Source of the DNA: Beroe ovata
Taxonomy: Eukaryota; Ctenophora; Nuda; Beroida; Beroidae
Reading direction: 5' to 3'
NCBI GenBank assembly: GCA_946803715.1
Contig: CAMPET010000041.1
Span: forward strand, 234,312-274,606
Length of the DNA stretch: 40,295 nucleotides
Within the stretch, counting starts at the first letter, position 1; every line of letters begins with the position of its first letter. Shown here in pieces: positions 29,337-40,287 of the stretch. Position numbers and translations under genes: made by a program. The notes beneath the pieces are model-generated. The model saw nothing but the letters and a program-made list of their open reading frames with translations, was not told where the DNA came from and did no database searches.

Positions 29337-32300
29337 TCACGTTGAGCTGAGAAGCGTGTGATATAACAGGGTAACAGTCAATAGAATAGCGTATAGTCTG
29401 TGAGCACTGTTTTTGGTGCTTGTCGATTGTGCTGAACTGTCCAGGGCATTGCTCATGGGGCCACAACGGACGGGAATAGTGGTGCTGATCTCGATACAGA
29501 GATCTTGCAGTTTATCCGAGGTTGACGACTGAAAAATAGAGAGATTTAAGATGAAGAATTGCGCATATTCTGGGGGACGTTAAACAGGAATTGTCAAAAA
29601 TTTCACGAAAGTGACGAAAGAAGGCAATTGAAAATGAAAAGAATTGGAGATACCGTACTTACAGCAACTAAACTCTGATACGCGTCGATACACGACTTCC
29701 TACACTCTGCGTTGTTGTTGAGTACCTCGCCACACTCTCGAATGAATGCGGAGTAAAGGTCTTTACAAACCACAGAGTTCATACACTCACTCCTTCCCTC
29801 CAGACACTCCAGATTCGCGGCTGAGGAAGGCAATGATTTCATTGAAAACCTAAAGATTTTTCAGATGAGATATCCATATTCGAGTGTGCCGAGGATGCTG
29901 GTTTTGATATAACACGGACAGTTTCGCATATACATGGATGGAAACGTCTAGATTAGTGGTGACCGCATTCCCTCAATGATGTTATAAAGAGATGTATCCA
30001 ACTCACGTGATCGTATACAGCTGTACTTGACATTCTGTACTCCCAGCTGTTCGCACTGTTCCGAGATAATGGTGGAGCCGTATTTCCGGGAGTTGAGCTG
30101 GTAGTACGCGTTGAAACACCCCATCGGACACTTGATCATCTTGGTGCTCTCTATCTGCTGTTGACACTGCCGCCGATAGTTGTCCATTTCCTGTGTGAAC
30201 ATGTTGTCATGAATTACACGGGGCATGACGTCATAGCAACGACACTATCATGCTCAAACTACGGCAAAAGGGATCGAGAATTTCGGTAACGTCGCCATGG
30301 CCCTTGCAAACAAAACCCCGCAAATATTCCTTATGGAGAAAAAAACATGCAACCGTGGGATGCACCCAGAGATCCCAGAAGAGATACCTTTTTGCAGTCC
30401 ACATCGAGGTTACAATCCCGGGTGCTCTTCGTACATTCAGATAGCTCGTACTCTGAATTGTTACCATCACCATCATTATCCGTCTCCTCGTCAGTGTTAG
30501 AATCAGGGTTGGTATTGTCCTCTTCCTTTTCCTCCGGTATCACAGGACCTGGAGGTGTCAAAGTGGTGATATGGTGTCAAAGTGGTGTAAAAGTGGTGAT
30601 GGGGTGTCAAAGTGGAGATATGGTGTCAAAGTGGTGATGGGGTGTCAAAGTGTTAATGAGGTGTCAAAGTGGTGATATGGTGTCAAAGTGATGTCAAAGT
30701 GGTGATGTGGTGTCAAAGTGCAGATGTGGTGTCAAAGTGAAGATATGGTGTCAAAGTGAAGATGTGGTGTCAAAGTGGTGACGTGGTGTCAAAATGGAGA
30801 TATGATGAGACATCGTTTTTGAGCAGTGACTGTCATTCTCATTATCGATTAGAAAACTATTGTCACAACGACCAAAACAACGTACAATTTGCATCATCGG
30901 ATGTCTCGTCACTGTTATCACCACAATCGTTATCACCGTCACACTTGTTGTTCTCATCGATGCACTTCCCGTTGGAACATTGCCAGGTTCCGGGAGCACA
31001 CGTTCCTGTGATAATGAGGTGTAATCAGTTCTCATTCTTGTAAGAGAAATTGGGAATCATATGATTTAGATAGGAGTAAGCATAGATAGTTAACTGTCTG
31101 AGAAAGGAAGTTGAAGCAGAGTGTATATGCGTCTCGAGGATAACTGATTTCAGATAATCAGACTATACAAACAGATGGATATCATTATTGTGTCAGATAG
31201 AACGACAATTCTTACAAATCCATCAACACACTTACCGCAGTTCTGCTCGTCCGAGTTGTCCTTACAATCAACCTTGGTATCACATCGTAACATGTTGCTC
31301 AGACATCTATTCCCGTCACACAGAAATTCGTAACTAGCGCACATCGAACACCCTTCTTCGTCTAATGAAGAGGATATGTCTTATCAAACGATTCAAATGA
31401 AAATAAATGCGTAGATGTCATGTCACATAGATATATGTCGATGTATTTCAATCAATATTTAGCGCGGAGAACAAATGACCACTCTACTATTCTACTAACA
31501 AATTTATCGCATGAGTATTATTCACCTGAGGCATCACTGCAGTCGGGGATCTGGTCACATTTACTGGTGAGTGGTACACACTGAGTCCTATCAGTACACA
31601 TGAACTGACTGCTGAGACACTTGTCTGAAAACACGAGGGATGATTGAAAACGATTGTTGCATGGGGAGAGGCGATCTAATTGAGCATGGAATTGATACAG
31701 ATCGTTGTTCCGTTTTAGTAGAACTTCTGGAGATTCAAGGTCATTTTATTGATTCTTATCGTGTATTGCATTTACCACAATGTATTTCATCTGCACCATC
31801 TTGACAATCCTCGAATTTATCGCACCGATATGTCAGAGGAACGCAACCACCATCACACGGCAGCTGATCAGCTCGACAGCTATCTGAAATAATGGCTCGG
31901 TCAGTGGTTGATCAGACGGAATTGTGAATTATCTGTTTATCAATCATCAAGATCGTGATTGAAGCACGAAAGCACGATGCGCAAATAATGTGCTGCGCGC
32001 TGGATCAAGCTAGGCGAAAGTGCGCGCGCGCCACGCGCGTTCATCGCGCTAAGTATCCAGAGCAGAAGTCATCGCGCCTTCCTGCAGATTGACGCTAAAT
32101 TTGAGATTTTCACTATGTCGACCGATGTTTTTGTACATCATGACACTAAAAGAGGGATAGGCGATAGCTTCTGTAATTACTGGGTAATTAAACACTAAAT
32201 ATTCGATTTTGGCAACAGAGCGATTTTCGGTGTTCTTTGATCATGGGTTAGGCTTTATCACTTGATCTATTTTGGGAGGAACCTTTCAGAAATTCGGTAT

Positions 32301-35300
32301 AATAATTCGGTGTTTGAATTACATTTCGGTGTGTGAATTACATTTCGGTAACTCAATTCAGGATACACACACATACAAATTCTCTCTTACACACACACAT
32401 ATATACATCATAAACACTCAAATATGCGAAATTCCATCATGAATAATGAATACAACAGTGTTCAGTAATAGTATCAGGGGGCCAGGATCATGAGCTGTGC
32501 TTGCCAAATACTTACACATCTAGTAGTGATTATATGCGTATGTATGCTGTAATGAACTTTATCATGTGGCTTGGGGTTAATCCATATAGACAGCTAGATA
32601 TTACTGAGTGGACTCCCTTTTTTCATGGAAATGTTTGCTCAGGATATAGATGGTTGTAAACAAGCTGTTATGAAGCTTTATGATATTGTGTAAGCGAAGC
32701 TGTGAAAGTTGTGCTATAACAACACACTGTGTATGTTTTCAGCATGCAAATTCATCTAACAAGGTGTGTGAAAACCGCAAATGTGTGTGTGTGCTCTTAC
32801 TCTTGGACAATAAATTTTTACAACATTTGAAATCTTATCCAATGAGATACGTAAAGCAGTACAGCTATAGATTCTGACTTAACGTTGTCGTCGAATTTCA
32901 GTCACGGTTCCAAAATCTAAATATAATGTACTTACCCAATCGCTAAATTTGTAATCCAGATTGAAAGGTAGGAAATAAGTTGAGTTATGTGGTGAGTGGT
33001 GACTTGATATGGATATACCTAACCAAATGAATTCAAACAATTCAATGGTGCCGTGAAATCTCAAGATATTAACCCCTCGAAACCATACACTATGATCAAT
33101 AACAAAGATATTGATATCGCTATCTGATACCATTACTTGATATATTACTCCTTCATCAACACTATCAGCGGAGAATTGCCGTCTATCAACTGGAATTACC
33201 CTTTGTCAATACTCCATAGCGGCACACCCAACTAAATATAGGGACCACGTCATCATCACAACTTTATCAATATATCACCCTACTTCATACATCACCCTTC
33301 TTTGAAAGTGTCGAAGGAACTTGTCATAAATAATTAGGAGAAATTTTAATTGATGACGAATCTCAGTATAAGCAAGAGCTGATATGAACTCAATTATCTA
33401 ACCCATTTCTATTGCTGATGGAATGGTGGGACTTGAGTCTTCGGTTTAATTTGCTCCGAGTAAGCATTGAAAGCTCGCCACAGAGTAGAAAAACTAAAAC
33501 TTCAATACCTAATTTACTAATTCCGACACTCAGGTCAAACTATAATAAAGTAAGGCTTTTTGCTCTTGACAATAATTGAGAACGTCATCACAAATCATTT
33601 GGCAGACCAATGGATAGCAGTTCAGTCCATCACATGCGACAATACATCAGCAATTATTCCAGGTTCGAACTCTACACGTCATTGGTACATTTACCGCCCT
33701 TTTTGAATGTAAAACCCGCGTAGCAAACTTATTGCCGTCGATAATGGTGAATAATCACACGACTTATTCAACATATTATCATTATTGTGTTATCATTGTT
33801 CAACATAGAACATTCTAGTCGGCAAACTCGTTGCTCCTTCATAAACCCTGTCTCATTCCACTATTATAGCTGCGATCTACATTCCAATTATCAGCATTTA
33901 ATTAGGAGAACAACAAGTCATTAGCATCCTGAAAATATGCATTTCCCGTGTGCGTGTGTCCATCTATTATATCACTCACTATTATAATGTAAACAAATCA
34001 AGCTGTATATGACTGTAACGCACATGTTCAATCCTATATGATGCACACGTGAGGTACATAATTCTAGTCCCCACTGGTTCTCCCATTGGCTGGCGTTACC
34101 ATGACGTCACGACACGTGCAACGCGCGTGTTGCGCATGTGACCTCCCTTGCTTGTCACGTGACACGGCAATGACCAGTGAGAAAAGCAGGAGAAGTATGT
34201 GAACACAGTTTTCAAGATGGCGGCGCACAATATTACGACATAGTCAGGAGTGTAAAGTTACACGATGTATGTGTTGGAGCGTGGGAAATGATTGTTTTCA
34301 GAGTGAAGCATGATTGAATATTCAGATGTTAATTATAATTTTCAAGGATAAACAGGACAGTGGGGACAGTGGTGACAGAGATGAGTTGCCCTTGCCGTAG
34401 TTCGTTATTGGATTGGGTAACCAAAGCACTTGCTCTTTGCCATTGTGTTCACCCTCGCTCAGTGAGGGTGGTGACTGGTAACCCTGTACCAACTGGTAAC
34501 CCAGTACATACCAACAGAGAGGATGCCCTTTCACTGGAATTTGATCCACAATCATACACGCAGACACATACAGACACACAGACACATAGTACACAAATGA
34601 ACACACGTACAGACACCCACACTGATACACACGCACACACACACACACACAGATTACGTAACCAAGTAACGGTGCGTAATGTTACACGCGTGCACACGTG
34701 AGAAGTCCATCACACCATCTCACATTTCACACATCGTGAACTACACCTGCTGCTCACGTAGTCAGTAGTGGCACGCCACAAACACACACACAAACAAACA
34801 CACAAACACACACAAACAGCTTTATACAATACATGCAATTGTATAGTGTATACAGTGTAAATACCTATACAATTCACGATGTAGGTGTTTTCACACAGTC
34901 TCGAGTCGCATAAAATCACGTGACACTAAATACCAACCTACACGTAAAATTGTGTACGTATACTCCAAGTGTGACGTGTAAAGTGTAACATAATACACAC
35001 CGACATTCACTTCACCTTATCTTCGATCTTCGCCGTAATTTGATTAAAATAAGGCGTGATTGGAGTCGCTAATTCCAGCTGAAGATTAACTTGTATTGTT
35101 GAACGGAATTATCGCGACTCTAATAAACCAGTCGTAGACAGCTAATTTTCAGCGGAGTTTTAGAAAACAGATACTTTACACATCGAGCTGGATAATTACC
35201 CGATAATGTAATCTGCGAATCTGGGTTATCTCCACATTAACAAGGAGTCGGGGTAAATTTACATAGGAACGTGTCTAGTAGTTACCGCAGAAACACATCT

Positions 35301-35697
35301 TGTTCGGAATATGGCTTCGGGCCAGGTAGAAGAACAGAATCCAGGTGATCAAGGTTAACAAGGAAATAGCTGGTGTAAATTCCAATAGATTAACACGTGC
35401 TTATCTCCAAATTAACGCATATAACTCAGAGAGATATCGTTGGACGTTGTCATTAACTAATTTTTCACGACCTTCATCTCCAACCAATTGTTGCCCTCAG
35501 CCCATTGACAATACCTACGTAGCGTATGGTTGACGGTTGTTACTAGCAACACTAAGTTATTGTGACTAACAACACTGTTGCAAGTGCTACTTACTGTCGC
35601 CGATATTCACTACTTCGTCTGATGTGATCTCTGGTGCGGTTTCGCCCCGAAACACGAAGGAGAACACGAGTAGTAGTAGTAAAACAGGGAGGGACAT
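29337..35697 (-). CDS. LDLa x4 + two GAS1/GDNF-receptor-like domains, GPI-anchor tail
   Basis: Predicted 416-aa secreted or cell-surface protein. Exons in transcript order: 35697-35595, 31883-31776, 31624-31526, 31361-31236, 31005-30886, 30548-30388, 30190-30007, 29820-29663 and 29528-29337; all GT-AG, phases consistent. Signal peptide about 1-20. LDLa modules at 37-70, 73-108, 111-145 and 148-186, each with six cysteines and an Asp/Glu-rich Ca-binding end (QDGADE, SDASDE, KDNSDE, GDNSDE). Exon edges sit at or near the module edges, in phase 1. Acidic linker 187-223. Two tandem eight-cysteine domains follow (C224-C297, C306-C375) with matching spacing C-x6-C-x5-C-x10-C-x9/11-C-x3-C-x19/20-C-x10/11-C, the pattern of the GDNF-receptor/GAS1 fold. 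The C-terminus ends in a hydrophobic stretch (398-413) after a small-residue zone (KNSA), like a GPI-attachment signal. Intron 1 is 3.7 kb, so an exon there could be missed. Domains are confident; the co-receptor role is inference. Confidence 0.88.
30552..30805. repeat. 19-bp minisatellite filling an intron
   Basis: About eleven 19-bp units of type GTGGTGATATGGTGTCAAA plus two short 11-bp units, inside intron 5 of the LDLa/GAS1-like gene. The array runs right up to the splice acceptor. On the transcribed minus strand each unit reads TTTGACACCATATCACCAC, and the last unit supplies the acceptor's upstream tract (CACCTCCAG). Confidence 0.92.
31985..32060. repeat. GC-palindromic dispersed repeat copy
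   Basis: CTGGATCAAGC (32000-32010), the reverse complement of the 13.6-kb repeat core, is followed by GCGCGCGCCACGCGC, which also occurs near 2901-2915. It lies in intron 1 of the LDLa/GAS1-like gene. Confidence 0.55.
32160..34084. other. Large intron interior, nothing recognised
   Basis: Part of the 3.7-kb first intron of the LDLa/GAS1-like gene. It contains two ATTTCGGTGTGTGAATTAC-type direct repeats near 32310-32350 and CA tracts near 32364-32405. No additional LDLa exon seen. Confidence 0.45.
34085..34230 (+). promoter_or_regulatory. Promoter-like block: CCAAT, CRE, E-boxes, YY1 site
   Basis: In order: ATTGG (34085), full CRE TGACGTCA (34102), CACGTG (34114), GTCACGTGAC (34154), and CAAGATGGCGGC (34213-34224), which matches the animal YY1 site that often sits just downstream of a start site. 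CACGTG also at 34046. It lies inside intron 1 of the LDLa/GAS1-like gene, oriented opposite to it, so it may start an antisense or noncoding transcript. Only an eight-codon ORF (MAAH...) follows the YY1 site. Motifs seen, activity inferred. Confidence 0.5.
34555..34652. repeat. (CA)n / (CAGACA)n microsatellite
   Basis: CA-rich interrupted tract. A second one is at about 34782-34818. Overlapping ORFs on both strands are repeat artefacts. Confidence 0.9.
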
Positions 35698-35699
35698 GT

Positions 35700-38640
35700 T
35701 GACACACGTAGGTATGTGTGTGGGATTAGGAGCTAAAAATGGTAACCGGGGTCAGAATAAGTTTATCATAGTAGAGTGGAATAACTGAACAACTATGATA
35801 ACTTGATAAATGCGTTGGTTAATAAAGTGGAGAACCAGCAGTACCTAGGTGAAAATGTTTGAGAAAGTGGGAACAGATATCGACTATATTATTCATAAAT
35901 ATTCGCGACTCAAAAGTGCAAGCGATAAAATTGGGACTAAACCATAGGTAAAAGAACTGGAAATTCTAAAAACAAGAAATACATCAACAGCGAAAGAATT
36001 TCGAATCGTTTTCGCAGACTATGCAAGTCACATGATGCTTAAAACAGTTAATATGCTTCTTTGATAATAAGATATGCCATTGTTGCCGTCTGGAATATAT
36101 TTCTACCACGATAAACTGTCTTATAGAAACCGACCAAGACACCTTTGAAAGGTCATATTTAACCGGAACGGCTCACTTCATTAATTTCAGTTGACAGAAC
36201 TGACCTTATAAAGTTTAATAATAAACGTGGAATTATTTAAAGCCCATGGAGTTATTTATTGACGGGAAATATTGAGACACGATCAAGTGAACTAAGATAA
36301 ATCTTAAAGTTTTTGAAAATTTCAAGTATTCTGGAAATGAAATTTATTGAATTGTGTATTTTTGACGACAAACTTTGCAGTAGTGTTATCGTAAACAAGG
36401 GTCTATGAACAAGCATGGCACTTCAAGTGCGTAATGTTATAGTTGAAAGTCTTTCTTACACGCGAAAACAAAATAAAATACTAGCGAGAATGAGATTTGA
36501 GGGAAAGAACGATCTGGTGCTAGCAGTACTGCAGACTACAGCAGTAAAATATTGATACCGAACACATAACTGTGAGAATTCATGTCAACGTATGATGTAT
36601 CGGAATTCAAATATTCGCCGGCAAAATCTCGTGTGTTTAGTGCAAAGTCTGGTGTCTATATATCTGGGTATCTGTGCATTTGCTGTCTCACAAGTCACGC
36701 AATACCGCCGAACAACAGCACATTTCCACTAACTTCTTGACCGGACCTACTGCAGATTGGGCAACCTATAGATTTTGCTACCGCTATAACAGACTATGAA
36801 AGAGTACCAAAGATCTGGAAGAAACGTTAGGTATCTGTAGACTGTGCAAAGGGGAGACGGTGCAAGCAATGACTATGCTGCAGGAGTGTGCAAGCAATTG
36901 CTGCAAAGAGAGGAGGAGGAGAGATGGTCGTCTCCTCCTATAGCCAGGGTGTATATAACAGAGAACAAGTGATTCCCCCTTCCCTCCCTCTCCCTCTCCC
37001 TCGTATATATAATAATTGAATCTCTACTCTTTAGTCAAGAATTTCTGAGTCATATGACCGTGTAAGAGCGGTCACATGTCCGGTATAGAGTGTCCTGATT
37101 GGGTAGAATAATGCCTATCAGTGTGTGAGACTGTTAGAGATATGAGCATAGTATTATGTTTGCGAATAGGGTCCGTTTTGGAAGGATTGTTTTTAGGTAC
37201 ACCCGTCAAAATCAAGTTATAGATTTCCCAAGGGGAAAGGTAGGCATATAACTCAGTGAAATATTCAATAATTGGCTAATAATATAATTGGTTTCAAACC
37301 TTTAGGGAGTGTCCAAAACCTATATGTCCCATACGCACACAAGAATGTGCCCAGTTTGAATTTCAATTATTATTAATCAATGAAGTTAAGAAATAATTAG
37401 CAGTATCATCATCAACTCTAGAAGCTGAGGGGGTTGGTACCAGTTGGTGCTACTAGGCTACTATGCCATGTATTAGCAGAGTGCCAATTATACTTACAAT
37501 CACGTGCAATGTGAATATTGAGTGAACGGGCCAAAACCTTACAAAGTCACAGACATACCATAAACCTATATTGGATAGGAGATATATTTGCTAGGATCTG
37601 TTTAAGAAATTATTGGGAGTGCCTAAGTGGATCCGGTGACCTTGATCAAGTGGAACAATTTTTGAGACAACTCCTCGGAAATCGGTCCAAATAGCATCTT
37701 CTCCCATTTCTAAGTTTAGAAGAGCACACGTCTTTTCATAAGAGCACACATCTCTAACTAACTCACGTGACCATTAAATAACCAAATAAGGCAAAGAAAA
37801 TAACGGAAAAGGAACTCAAAGTGGCCGGCAAGACATTGAGACACGAGGAAGGGTTTAATCTCAGAGGTGGGAAGAGGTCGAGGATAATTATCGTGTGCCA
37901 AGGAAGCCAATCCTCTACACTTCACCTTGGTGTAAGATAACGGGCAGAATCATGCTAATTATGATGTCAAAACAACACTAAATATGTGGCGGGGGTGTTG
38001 TCAGGGTCTTCACAAGTTCAGGGCGGACAGTCTAAAAGAAGTGATACATTTTCTGACAGGTGCGGAGAAAAATAGGAAATATTTCGGTGAGTTTGGAATC
38101 AGATTTGGGGATAGGAAAAACAATGATTGGTCAAGAAAGGGCCCTCGCAATAAATCTCGTGAAGCCTCGTAATACCGAAAACAGGCAATCCCCCCGCAAA
38201 ACATCGGACACAATTTTCAATGAAGTAGACTGGTAGTGACCGTCGTAGATATCTCTACCTGAACTGCAGACCTGAACTGTAGACGATGCTCGTATTATAC
38301 CACAAACATTGAACTTGATAGGACCAGAAATGTAATGAGCTACTCATTAGTGTATAGTAGACCGTGTATATATATCTCTGTTCGAATGAGATAATTGGGA
38401 GGGAGATACGGCAAAGATTGGTTAATATCAGGTGGCGGACAATGGCAAACCAGCCCTGGGTATATTATCTAACTCGTTGTTAAGCTCTCAATGACATTAG
38501 CATAATTATCTAACATGCCACAAACCCATTACTTAGCATGGGATTCTAGGTTAATAACATGATAAACACGGCGTACGACCAAGGAAATGGTGAATAGCGA
38601 TAAACAGACGAGTGGTAAATATGGTTTATTACGTTGAGAA
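35700..38640. other. Upstream region of the LDLa/GAS1-like gene, no gene recognised
   Basis: AT-rich and without a supported exon. A TATATAA word lies near 36952, followed by a CCCTCT-rich tract (36976-37001), suggesting a possible plus-strand start site with no recognisable product. The overlapping ORFs at 37984-38213 on both strands have no family. CACGTG at 37501 and 37764. Confidence 0.4.
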
Positions 38641-38663
38641 AAGAGAGAAAGAGAGAGAGAGAC
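38641..38663. repeat. (GA)n microsatellite
   Basis: Short GAGA/GAAA tract. Confidence 0.85.
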
Positions 38664-38890
38664 ATAAACAAGATCTTTATTATAGCTCATAATAAAGTTG
38701 TGTAATCAAAATCTAGCAAACACCGCCAAGCCCTACATAATATCACCATGCCGACTTTGAATTCCTATAGTATAACGAAGTATAAACGTAGTAGTTAGTA
38801 CACAGAGGACAGAGGGAGAAAGTAGTGTATAACAACCTTATCTACCAATTAGAGTATCATTAGCCCGACAGTCAAGCTATCCTGCCATGA

Positions 38891-39295
38891 CACGTGGCTG
38901 TCACGTGGCACACGGCACGTGTGTTAGCTCGAGCTGGCATATAGCATAATTTTTTGACACCCGGTAGAGTTTAGCGAGAGGGATGAGTCGGCAAACACTA
39001 AACAAACAGAATCCTTTGCAGAGGGAAGGGGATGAGCGCTCATTTTAACACAACGAATTCAGCGTTTAAAACACAATATATTAAACCAATCAACGATTCA
39101 CGGCGTGTCTACGGAAATGAGCTCGGCGCGGGGTGTATTGCCCAGTGGTTAATTGCGCGGCGGCCTGTCCCCACATTTGACATCAGCTGGAGGTTGAACA
39201 CCCGGCCCCGTGCTGTAATCACGTGACTGCAGCCCCGTGTGAGGGCCACGTGCCCTTGTTACCGTGTCACGTGGCAAGGTGCTAATTGTCACGTG
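38891..39295. promoter_or_regulatory. Cluster of seven CACGTG sites
   Basis: CACGTG at 38891, 38902, 38916, 39220, 39247, 39268 and 39290, several as TCACGTGA/GTCACGTGG. The first three are 11-14 bp apart and the last three about 21 bp apart. This resembles a homotypic bHLH-ZIP enhancer or promoter. It surrounds and partly overlaps the SINE-like segment. Confidence 0.5.
39130..39235 (+). mobile_element. Probable tRNA-derived SINE
   Basis: GGGGTGTATTGCCCAGTGGTTAA resembles a tRNA 5' end with a Pol III A box (TTGCCCAGTGG). About 55 bp downstream GAGGTTGAACACCC resembles a degenerate B box, followed by GGCCCC complementary to the leading GGGG. It is too diverged to be a working tRNA. A 64-codon ORF reading across it is not a gene. 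No second copy is visible in the window, so the call rests on the promoter-like boxes. Confidence 0.4.
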
Positions 39296-39621
39296 ATAAA
39301 ATGTGTGTGGCACGTATCCAGGAAAAAACTGCGTTCTGTCTGCACAATGACGGAGTCTAGTCAGTTCGGAGCCGAGCTATTCAGTATGCGAATGTGATTA
39401 TCATATAGCTTGTCTTGAGTATGCTATACTATAGTAGAAGTACTTCTTTACACTAGCTTGTGCGCGTGACGGCCAACAGTGACACTCAAGTGGTATACGT
39501 CATCATGTTCCTCTTATAATTTAGTCCGTCGTTCATATTATGTTGATTGGTACCAAGCTATCGCTGTAATGGTATAGCAGAACAATAATTTCTCAACATA
39601 CTATGCGATGCTTATGCAGGA

Positions 39622-39801
39622 ATGACACTGCTTGATGATTGGGCCACGTGTACGAAGCGCGCGCATTCCTGTCTCAGGGCGCCACACTGCGATTATAGTC
39701 TGATCAGTCAGGGCGGGGACCGTTTGCATGGGGCCGGGGGGAGCATGGGCACATGGTACCTGCCATTATATACTATACTGAGCAAGGTGACTGATAAGTG
39801 A
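39622..39801 (+). CDS. Small unsupported ORF, 59 codons
   Basis: An ATG-initiated ORF of 59 codons in a GC-rich island (39640-39770) that contains a CACGTG and a GGGCGGGG GC-box-like word. Six cysteine/histidine residues cluster in the first half (TCTKRAHSCLRAPHC), and a GTGACT donor-like site lies near its end, so it could be a first exon continuing beyond the window. No family recognised. More likely promoter DNA than protein. Confidence 0.12.
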   Translation: MTLLDDWATCTKRAHSCLRAPHCDYSLISQGGDRLHGAGGSMGTWYLPLYTILSKVTDK

Positions 39802-40252
39802 TATCATAGGGTAGCATAATATGGGGATAAAAAACGAGGTTTTAATCATAGATATGGTGACGGTGAAACTAGTCGAACATAAACTAAACAGAAAACAGCT
39901 AAACTGGATTTAGTGTTAATTGACAGACGAGCTCTATCACATTGACCCAGTTCAACTCGTTATTGCTAATTAACTTATGTTCATAATTAGAACTATATGT
40001 TCATAATTAGAACTATATTATACTCAATACTCATGTTACCCCCTCAAGGTTAAACTATGGATCTAATGGAGAAATATCACCCAGACAAGAATAATTATGG
40101 GTTCAGACACATTAATTATAGGCATATTTCATGTGAGGGATGGATTGAGAGGACTATATCTCCCCGTAGACACTAGGCTCTTCATATAGGAGTTCTGACA
40201 GTTTCTGGGGTGTGGATTCTGATGAATGTCAGAGGGAAGAAGGGTATGTCTC

Positions 40253-40287
<35 letters not shown>
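40253..40287. repeat. (GT)n microsatellite
   Basis: Pure GT dinucleotide run close to the window edge. The preceding 450 bp hold no recognisable gene; a 19-bp direct repeat (ATGTTCATAATTAGAACTA) occurs at 39978 and 39997. Confidence 0.95.

Noticed and set aside
35281-35312. Possible extra exon (ending GCG|GTAACT) in intron 1 of the LDLa/GAS1-like gene
   Set aside because: Its acceptor is poor and its phases (1 to 0) would break the in-frame join between the first exon and the first LDLa exon.
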